Below, in pieces: positions 7,201 through 10,817 of a stretch of DNA of 10,817 nt (the stretch's first letter is position 1; every line of letters starts with the position of its first letter). The DNA is from Microcaldota archaeon. Lineage in GTDB: Archaea; Micrarchaeota; Micrarchaeia; Micrarchaeales; Micrarchaeaceae. The notes under the pieces are model-generated. The model had not been told where the DNA came from. It did no database searches and was given only the letters and a program-made list of their open reading frames with translations. Made by a program: the position numbers and the translations under genes. Where the stretch lies: assembly GCA_028867845.1 (NCBI GenBank), contig JAGWFU010000014.1:1-10817 (forward strand), written 5' to 3'.

Positions 7201-7387
7201 CTACAAGGGCTTCTTCCTCCTCAACATGTCGGGCTTCACGCTGGCGTACCCCTCCGGAGCGCACGGCATAAACATGGTGAACGGCACCTACCCGATAGTG
7301 ATATACAGCCTCAACAACTACACCGGCACCCTCCCGGCAGTGCCCACGAAGCCCTCGTGGGTGCACAACAACTACACGATGCCGTAG
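4295..7387 (+). CDS. aglB: Oligosaccharyltransferase catalytic subunit STT3/AglB
   Basis: STT3/AglB transfers a lipid-linked glycan to Asn in N-x-S/T sequons on the outer face of the membrane (GT66 family). The 1030-residue protein has about a dozen or more hydrophobic segments through residue ~670 and then a soluble domain. Visible motifs: EFDPYFD (158-164), the first external-loop acidic motif with D160; AGEQLLEPW (277-285), where the second acidic motif is expected; TVQE (472-475), matching the EL5 TIxE motif; WWDYG (736-740), the diagnostic STT3 signature; and FDQDLISKW downstream, resembling the archaeal DK-type motif. A further module of three apparent membrane spans (about 1-27, 34-60, 65-92) and a charged linker precede the usual first span at about 129-148. 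All six cysteines lie after residue 690. ATG 4295 follows AGGGATGGGT. No clear promoter is seen in the 31-base gap, so readthrough from the ribosomal operon is likely. Confidence 0.93.
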   Translation: MFGAIASIVIAFISMFVPGVLLAYSLLRKTELHMFEILVIGLIFGMIFPAAMTWAESYLMNYIHWFSFSLGLFEANAAALTIFGLIAVALTGGFGPFAKAFGAFITEKKIDAPQPETHAHHQSRKQTPWWVWAILIVLMLTTFYTRIINISVAPTFFEFDPYFDMLATQSILTFGSQFYLSTSAWPAVAGGTVMRIQPLMPYLEAYWYDLANAMGPHYTSFSTSLLSNVSSVYPPITAALLVFAMFMLLYHEYDAKIALIGAAFTATMPVLLTSFIAGEQLLEPWGIFSLFFFFAAYMLAIRNPKSKSLAILAGLAFVSTFLGAHYYTVDAGILAIYILLQGVIDVIRQGKVNMDFYKMNGIVLIVIAIFLALYEPYNAVYGGGIPSILGIPTTIAFPILSLVLVAVMEQLVKRVSPMIQKNQNALSRLAVVLAILIVVALLVLLTPLGKPVQGYLKLSTNFTTPSKALFMTVQEYIPTGLLYNFGAAGFGAIGANIFGLPLFVWIVSIMSIIMLVISIVTRASRTAVLYLGIAIPLMFAGFSEVKYLPHFGVAYIMLFFITIGELAYFYHGGKRLAVNSTGETTEHFPVDVYKNHKQLMGGALLISLFLLFGVLVLIVSLIYFIAKRLFKNLPFEKSDRNLIILTLVLFIFPFLTTVLISHSGTFLFSESSSFIQLFTGAAQFAGNPSIACNSFQINGNVMGANLFCNQVQSYWISATAWMRANVGPYAPRILAWWDYGDWINWFGSSNAVLRGDNAYAQEDYGTAANFVLGPKYNYTPKTLANYMNTNQSKYVLFDQDLISKWQALDFLGCVNINATSRAFAIGQGALQNPPVPYMLGNSQCEINNDPQFVLVPYAALVPQAGAQQNINTYCSISNGTNVYARAFLVSGNSIQNQSVCVSTVPNKNGVLQVYNTSGGAINMVIQTGLDYGTFSITGVQVVQFLAIYLPNGPGGTITDAPSDFYNSNFYKGFFLLNMSGFTLAYPSGAHGINMVNGTYPIVIYSLNNYTGTLPAVPTKPSWVHNNYTMP

Positions 7388-7389
7388 CT

Positions 7390-7399
7390 GTATTAATAT
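7390..7399 (+). promoter_or_regulatory. Probable TATA box of the tRNA-Ile gene
   Basis: GTATTAATAT is centred about 30 bases before the mature tRNA 5' end. That places transcription start a few bases upstream of the tRNA, leaving a short leader for RNase P to remove. It lies in the AT-rich gap after the STT3 stop. Confidence 0.45.
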
Positions 7400-7424
7400 C
7401 TGCCGTCCGAATATACTCAATCAT

Positions 7425-7499
7425 GGGCTTGTAGCTCAGCATGGTTAGAGCGCTGGTCTTATAAGCCAGATGTCGTGAGTTCAAATCTCACCAGGCCCA
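7425..7499 (+). tRNA. tRNA-Ile with anticodon UAU (reads AUA)
   Basis: A complete intronless cloverleaf can be drawn. The acceptor stem GGGCTTG (7425-7431) pairs with CAGGCCC (7492-7498) with one G-U. The D stem is GCTC/GAGC (7434-7437, 7448-7451) with GG in its ten-base loop. The anticodon stem is CTGGT/GCCAG (7453-7457, 7465-7469) around the loop CTTATAA, giving anticodon TAT at 7460-7462. The variable loop has five bases. The T stem GTGAG/CTCAC (7475-7479, 7487-7491) encloses TTCAAAT. The discriminator is A7499 and CCA is not encoded. The body resembles archaeal tRNA-Ile(GAU), and U36-A37 suits t6A modification. Most archaea read AUA with a CAU tRNA carrying agmatidine, so UAU is unusual here. 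Confidence 0.93.
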
Positions 7500-7500
7500 T

Positions 7501-7508
7501 CTTATTTT
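7501..7508 (+). terminator. T-rich possible terminator of the tRNA-Ile transcript
   Basis: CTTATTTT begins two bases after the tRNA discriminator. Archaeal RNA polymerase commonly terminates on short T-runs. This run is brief and interrupted, so support is weak. Confidence 0.3.
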
Positions 7509-7546
7509 GACGACGAAAGCGGGGTTTAAAAGGCTATCGCCAAACC

Positions 7547-7558
7547 TATATATATTAA
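7547..7558 (+). promoter_or_regulatory. TATA box of the FAD monooxygenase gene (leaderless mRNA predicted)
   Basis: TATATATATTAA is centred about 27 bases before ATG 7579, the classic archaeal TATA-to-start-site distance. Transcription should therefore begin at or within a base or two of the A of the start codon. No Shine-Dalgarno sequence precedes this ATG, which fits leaderless translation. Confidence 0.65.
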
Positions 7559-7578
7559 CCCCGCTGGAATTCATTATA

Positions 7579-8934
7579 ATGACGGTTCATAGCATAAAGA
7601 ACGCAGTAGTCATAGGTGGCGGCCCAGCAGGGCTCACCGCCGCTCTGGCGATCTCAAAGCGCCCAGAGGTGACTGAAGTAACTGTAGTCGACTCAGACAA
7701 CTTGTCTGGAGGCCCTACACCTAGGAATGGAGCACCGCAGGGGTACCATGCCCACGTGCTTTTGGGCAGGGGGTACGAGGAGATGGTGAGGCACGCCCCT
7801 AACCTGCAGTCCAGGCTGCTGTCTCAGGGCGCCACCAATATCGACTTCAACAACGACACAAGGGTGCTTCTCCAGAACGGCTGGGTCGCAGTCACCAAAT
7901 CAGGTATAAACACGATAGTGGCCACCAGGCCCCTCATAGAGTGGGCCATACGGCAGGAGGCCAAGGATAATCCCAAGATAAGGCTTTTGGGCAGCTCCGA
8001 GGTGCACGGCATCATTCAGGAGGGCAAGAGCGTAAGGGGTATTGCGATAAAGAGCTTTGGCAATCAGGCGCAAGACCTTATGTGCGATCTGGTTGTAGAC
8101 GCCAGCGGAAGGCGCTCAATGGCGTCAAAGTGGCTTAGCGACGGCGGATTCGGAGAGCCTGAGGTAGAGGAGATCCATCTGGGCGTGAATTACGCGACTA
8201 GGATGTACTCCATAGACAAGCTAAAGGGCAAGGCATGGAAGGTCCTGGCGATGAACACGATCCCCCCTGACATGCCTAGGATGGGCTACCTCGCCAGGGT
8301 AGAGGGAGGTAAGTACATAGTGAGCCTCGGAGGTGTTGGGAAGGAGGCTCCCCCCGTAGACAATGAGGGGTTCCTAAAGTTTGCACGCAACCTGGCGCAT
8401 CCCGCCATATATGACGCCATAAAGGACGCTGTTCCAGAGTCTGGTATACATTCATTCCGGTTCCCTGGGAGCAGGCTCTACCGCTACGAGAAGATGGCGG
8501 ACTGGCCACAGAACTTCGTAGTCGTAGGCGACGCATACGCAAGCTCAAATCCCTTCTACGGGCAGGGAATGACTATGGGAGCGCTTCACGCATCAGCAAT
8601 CGATTCTACCCTGAAGAGGCACAATAACGGCAACAGTTTCTCAAGGACTGCGCAGGCCGAGATAGCAAAGGCAACCCGCTTTTCATGGACTCTCGCGACC
8701 GGAGAGGACAACAGGTGGCTGCAGGTAGCCACGCCATGGATGACCAAGATGGTCCAGGGGTACATCAACAGGATACTTGACACCTGCCCATTCAGCGTGG
8801 GCGCCACAGTCGGCTTCTGCAAGGTGCTGCACATGGACGCTAATCCCTCATTGCTGTTCACACCTAAGGTGGTGGTTCCAGTCGTCATAAATTCGATACT
8901 TAGAAGGAAGCCCTCTAATATAATGCCCAACTAG
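7579..8934 (+). CDS. FAD-dependent monooxygenase/epoxidase-like oxidoreductase
   Basis: A 451-residue flavoprotein of the PHBH-fold (group A monooxygenase) superfamily. The dinucleotide-binding motif is VVIGGGPAGLTAAL (10-23, Gly at 13, 15 and 18). PQGYHAHVLLGRG (53-65) and TRPLIEW (116-122) resemble bacterial FAD epoxidases and related monooxygenases. VVDASGRRS (172-180) stands where the DG motif lies, and GDAYASSNPFYGQGM (317-331) is the GD motif contacting FAD ribityl/phosphate. The start is ATG 7579, set by the TATA distance and by the family N-terminus; a TTG at 7507 is in frame but lies upstream of the TATA box. Monocistronic. At least seven Arg codons are CGN, rarer in the ribosomal genes, and the family is better known in bacteria, so transfer is possible. 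Substrate unknown. An archaeal geranylgeranyl reductase is a less likely alternative. Confidence 0.82.
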   Translation: MTVHSIKNAVVIGGGPAGLTAALAISKRPEVTEVTVVDSDNLSGGPTPRNGAPQGYHAHVLLGRGYEEMVRHAPNLQSRLLSQGATNIDFNNDTRVLLQNGWVAVTKSGINTIVATRPLIEWAIRQEAKDNPKIRLLGSSEVHGIIQEGKSVRGIAIKSFGNQAQDLMCDLVVDASGRRSMASKWLSDGGFGEPEVEEIHLGVNYATRMYSIDKLKGKAWKVLAMNTIPPDMPRMGYLARVEGGKYIVSLGGVGKEAPPVDNEGFLKFARNLAHPAIYDAIKDAVPESGIHSFRFPGSRLYRYEKMADWPQNFVVVGDAYASSNPFYGQGMTMGALHASAIDSTLKRHNNGNSFSRTAQAEIAKATRFSWTLATGEDNRWLQVATPWMTKMVQGYINRILDTCPFSVGATVGFCKVLHMDANPSLLFTPKVVVPVVINSILRRKPSNIMPN

Positions 8935-8942
8935 GCACATAT

Positions 8943-8951
8943 CTTTTTATT
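8943..8951 (+). promoter_or_regulatory. Possible TATA-like promoter of the HIT gene, perhaps also a T-rich stop for the upstream gene
   Basis: CTTTTTATT lies just after the FAD gene stop and about 37 bases before the HIT ATG. A start site about 26 bases on would fall right before the AGGTG ribosome-binding site, giving a short leader. The T-run could equally terminate the upstream transcript. Confidence 0.4.
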
Positions 8952-8973
8952 CGCCAGCGCATCAGATACTATA

Positions 8974-8978
8974 AGGTG
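8974..8978 (+). promoter_or_regulatory. AGGTG ribosome-binding site of the HIT gene
   Basis: AGGTG lies five bases upstream of ATG 8984 and fixes that start. This gene therefore appears to use a leadered mRNA, unlike its upstream neighbour. Confidence 0.6.
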
Positions 8979-8983
8979 TTGCC

Positions 8984-9379
8984 ATGGACGACTGCATATT
9001 CTGCAAGCTGGGTGCTGCGGAGGATGGAAAATTCATATACCGCGACGACTACGTCTTCGCCATCCCAGACATATTTCCTTCCTCAAAGGGCCATACCTTG
9101 GTGATACCAAGGGCCCACATGGCCAACATACTCGACGCCCCCGATGACACTGTATCCAAGCTGTTCTCCTTGGCGAAGAGGATTGCGCTCAAGCAGACAT
9201 CCGCGCTGAAGGCCGATGGGATAAAGATAAGCACCAACTCTGGCTCGGCGCAGGACGTATTCCACTTCCACATCCATGTTAAGCCAGTCTACTCAAAGCC
9301 GCCTCAGGGCTTCGAAGCCAACAGGGCGATGACACCAAGCGAGCAGGAAGAGATTGCCTCCCTGCTCAAGATTCAGTAA
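8984..9379 (+). CDS. HIT-family nucleotide-binding hydrolase/transferase
   Basis: Histidine-triad proteins cleave or transfer nucleoside phosphate groups, for example from adenosine phosphoramidates or dinucleoside polyphosphates, in the cytoplasm. At 131 residues this is a typical single-domain member. The triad HFHIHV spans 94-99; by analogy with Hint proteins H96 is the nucleophile. C4-x-x-C7 at the N-terminus, with H46 in PRAH and H94, could form the structural zinc site seen in some bacterial and archaeal HIT proteins. GHTLVIPRAH (36-45 region) and NSGSAQDVFHFH are also family segments. The exact substrate cannot be read from the sequence. Its last seven bases overlap the end of the convergent Rpp21 gene. 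Confidence 0.93.
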   Translation: MDDCIFCKLGAAEDGKFIYRDDYVFAIPDIFPSSKGHTLVIPRAHMANILDAPDDTVSKLFSLAKRIALKQTSALKADGIKISTNSGSAQDVFHFHIHVKPVYSKPPQGFEANRAMTPSEQEEIASLLKIQ

Positions 9380-9699
9380 TAGACCTTCTTCTGAGTACTA
9401 CAGCTGTTGCAGGTGTAGATCCTCAGCCTCTGCTTAGCTATCACCCTCACCGAAGCGCTAATCCCTGGCTCCAGGAACGCGCCGCAGCCCCTGCAGATGT
9501 GCGACGACAGCCTCTTGGCCAGCTTTATCCTGTAGTGCATAGCTAGCTCGCGTATCAGCTTGGCGTACTCGTTGGACAGCTCCGGCCTTGCCTCAAGGTT
9601 TTGCTCGGCCAGCTTGAACAGGATAACTATCCTCTCGTTGGCTATCCTCTTTGTGAGGGCCCCCTTCTCGTCATCAGTAGCAGCACGCGGCACAGTCAT
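9373..9699 (-). CDS. rnp4: RNase P protein component 4, Rpp21/Rpr2 family
   Basis: Rpp21 (archaeal Rnp4) pairs with Rpp29 on the specificity domain of RNase P RNA and helps remove 5' leaders from pre-tRNAs. The 108-residue length is typical. Two helices with many basic residues occupy about 13-65, including AMHYRIKLAKRLSSHICRGC at the end. The zinc ribbon has C69-x-x-C72 and C97-x-x-C100, all four ligands present, with the usual CRGCGAFLEPG and YTCNSC contexts. Its ATG overlaps the stop of the DJ-1-like gene as ATGA, so the two are probably co-translated. At its 3' end it runs seven bases into the HIT gene. The Rpp29 gene often found near archaeal uS3 is not in this window. Confidence 0.92.
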   Translation of the reverse strand: MTVPRAATDDEKGALTKRIANERIVILFKLAEQNLEARPELSNEYAKLIRELAMHYRIKLAKRLSSHICRGCGAFLEPGISASVRVIAKQRLRIYTCNSCSTQKKVYY

Positions 9700-10217
9700 C
9701 CCATGCCTACCATTTCGAGGATCTTGGGCAGCGCGTGCGCCAGGCTCGAAGAGTCGCCAACAGTCACGAGGTTCTCTGCCACCTCGAACGGCTCCTTGGA
9801 GGGTATCCCGTGGAATAGCATAAGCTGCCTGTTTGTCTCGGTGTCCCTGGTCGCTGAGACCTTCTTGCCTGTTATGACGTTGGCCCTCGCGGGTATCTTT
9901 ATCGCGTTGCCCACGGCTATTATCGGCTTCCTCGCGTTGTTGAACTGGAGAACCATGTCGAGCATTGGCCTGTACTCGAATATCTTGAAGCCGTCTATGC
10001 CCTCGCCGTCTATTATAACGAGGCCGCTGTAGTCGGCAGGCGATATCTTCGCCCCGTGGACATCGGGCTTCACCACCGCTCCGTGGGTTCCGGTGCAGTC
10101 GTGGCTAGTGTAGCTCGCTATCTTGTAGCTCACGCCCCACTTGCTGAGGAACATCTTGACCGCGTTGAGGGACTCGTCCCTGAACTCCTTCGGTGCAACG
10201 AACACGAGTACGGGCAT
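9696..10217 (-). CDS. DJ-1/PfpI-like protein lacking the catalytic cysteine
   Basis: DJ-1/PfpI proteins share a flavodoxin-like fold and act as glyoxalases/deglycases, proteases or chaperones through a Cys at a nucleophile elbow. This 173-residue protein shows the family layout: PVLVFVAPKEFRDESL (2-17) with conserved Glu 15, a GTHGAVVKPDV stretch (43-53), GLVIIDGEG (65-73), and the elbow region KPIIAVGNAIKIPA (97-110) followed by ITGKKVSATRD (115-125). Where the family has A-I-C-H-G, this has A-V-G-N-A, so the Cys and adjacent His are absent. The only cysteine is C41. It is therefore probably non-hydrolytic, with a structural or binding role. Start ATG 10217 has a TATA-like box about 29 bases upstream. 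It is coupled to Rpp21 downstream and follows PCNA. Confidence 0.78.
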   Translation of the reverse strand: MPVLVFVAPKEFRDESLNAVKMFLSKWGVSYKIASYTSHDCTGTHGAVVKPDVHGAKISPADYSGLVIIDGEGIDGFKIFEYRPMLDMVLQFNNARKPIIAVGNAIKIPARANVITGKKVSATRDTETNRQLMLFHGIPSKEPFEVAENLVTVGDSSSLAHALPKILEMVGMG

Positions 10218-10240
10218 CTAATCAGGATGAGATGGGAGTA

Positions 10241-10252
10241 TAGTTATTTATC
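10241..10252 (-). promoter_or_regulatory. TATA-like promoter of the DJ-1-like/rnp4 operon
   Basis: On the minus strand the sequence reads GATAAATAACTA, centred about 29 bases before ATG 10217. That predicts a leader of only a few bases. It lies in the 53-base gap after the PCNA stop, so the pair can probably be transcribed independently of PCNA. Confidence 0.5.
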
Positions 10253-10270
10253 CCTTGTTCCGTGCGAGCT

Positions 10271-10817
10271 TTACGACTCCATGTAAGGGGCCAGGAAGTA
10301 TGTGACGCTAGCCTCGCCTATCTTGTACTCTATCTTTATCGGCTCCTCGGTCTTTATCGATAAGCTGATCGACGAGTTTGCAGGCGACGCGCTGATCATC
10401 CTATCCAGGTAGTCTAGGTTGAAAGTGGCAGTCGAGCCCTTTGCAACGCTTATCTTCTTTATCACGTCGGCGTTGTTCATGTGCTCCTCCTCCAGCTCCC
10501 CTGCGTCGCCCTTCGCGACCACCATGAAAGAGTCCTTCTCTGTCTTGAAACCTACATAAGTGGAAAGCAGCGTCGCATCCTTTAGTATCTCCTTTAGCGA
10601 GTCCGACTTCACCTCCACAAGGGAATCGAACTCGACCTTTGGCTCCTTGTCCGCGTCCTTCTTTACGTCTATTACCGGCAGCTTGTACCTCCTCCTGCTG
10701 TTCGGGCCTATGAACTCGATGGAGAACTTGTTGCCCGCCTCCTTCATCACCAGCTGTTCATTGTTCCTCGAGCTTGCCAGTATCTTGCTGAGGTTTTCCA
10801 GGTTCAGCCCCACCATC
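10271..10817 (-). CDS. pcn: DNA polymerase sliding clamp PCNA, N-terminus outside the window
   Basis: PCNA forms a trimeric ring that tethers replicative polymerases, FEN1, ligase and other PIP-box proteins to DNA. About 181 C-terminal residues are visible of a usual 245-250, so roughly 65 N-terminal residues lie beyond the window end. The visible part covers the end of domain 1 (VGLNLENLSKILASS), the interdomain region (LPVIDVKKDADKEPKVEF), and domain 2 with SDSLKEILKDA, FNLDYLDRMISA and the C-terminal VTYFLAPYMES, equivalent to the conserved LAPR-x-E tail where PIP-box peptides dock. The Met at the window edge is internal and not the start. The stop is TAA at 10273-10271, followed by a 53-base gap to the next gene on the same strand. 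Confidence 0.95.
   Translation of the reverse strand, partial: MVGLNLENLSKILASSRNNEQLVMKEAGNKFSIEFIGPNSRRRYKLPVIDVKKDADKEPKVEFDSLVEVKSDSLKEILKDATLLSTYVGFKTEKDSFMVVAKGDAGELEEEHMNNADVIKKISVAKGSTATFNLDYLDRMISASPANSSISLSIKTEEPIKIEYKIGEASVTYFLAPYMES

Noticed and set aside
7507..7578. Upstream TTG start adding 24 residues to the FAD enzyme
   Set aside because: The extension spans the TATA box, and the family N-terminus with the GGGPAG motif begins close to ATG 7579.
7487..8990. Integration of the FAD gene at the tRNA 3' end
   Set aside because: I looked for a repeat of the tRNA 3' end (attachment-site duplication) after the FAD gene and saw none, and there is no integrase in the window.
9601..10032. 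143-codon plus-strand open frame opposite rnp4 and the DJ-1-like gene
   Set aside because: Shadow of the coupled minus-strand genes; low-complexity Ser/Leu-rich translation with no ribosome-binding site.
10814..10816. ATG at the window edge as the PCNA start
   Set aside because: The protein from here lacks about 65 residues of the first PCNA domain, so this Met is internal.

Overview
The window reads as archaeal chromosome. It has an archaeal-order S10-type ribosomal protein cluster, an AglB/STT3-type oligosaccharyltransferase, the archaeal/eukaryotic RNase P protein Rpp21 and a PCNA sliding clamp. Promoters are TATA-box-like, one mRNA looks leaderless, and ribosome-binding sites are of the GGTGA type. 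Arginine is mostly AGG and isoleucine mostly ATA. The very compact layout, the ribosomal cluster that stops after S3, and a tRNA-Ile with anticodon UAU suggest a small-genome lineage, perhaps DPANN (Micrarchaeota-like). That placement is inference, not a sequence match.

Layout. Positions 1-4263 (+): the 3' part of the uL3 gene, then uL4, uL23, uL2, uS19, uL22 and uS3, with gaps of 0-18 bases or short overlaps, clearly one operon. uL22 has a TTG start and a long charged, His-containing C-terminal tail. Positions 4295-7387 (+): a 1030-residue STT3/AglB follows uS3 directly, where archaea usually continue with uL29 and further ribosomal genes. Positions 7425-7499 (+): an intronless tRNA-Ile(UAU). 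Positions 7579-8934 (+): a probably leaderless FAD-dependent monooxygenase-like gene. Positions 8984-9379 (+): a HIT-family protein. The strand then switches. Positions 9373-9699 (-) hold Rpp21, translationally coupled to a DJ-1/PfpI-like protein (9696-10217, -) that lacks the family's nucleophilic cysteine. Positions 10271-10817 (-) hold the C-terminal part of PCNA, cut by the window end.

How the genes fit together. Most are core information processing: ribosome assembly (uL3-uS3), decoding (tRNA-Ile), tRNA 5' maturation (Rpp21 of RNase P) and replication (PCNA). STT3 is the catalytic enzyme of N-glycosylation at the cell surface. The FAD enzyme is the most accessory-looking gene: it has its own promoter, more CGN arginine codons than the ribosomal genes, and resemblance to bacterial FAD monooxygenases/epoxidases.

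The most notable points are the UAU-anticodon isoleucine tRNA, whose codon ATA makes up 18 of 24 isoleucine codons in uS3; the unusual STT3 (extra N-terminal membrane module, all six cysteines in the extracytoplasmic domain, altered second acidic motif); and the active-site-less DJ-1-like protein coupled to an RNase P subunit. I see no CRISPR array, insertion sequence or obvious defence system. No gene-free stretch exceeds 300 bases.
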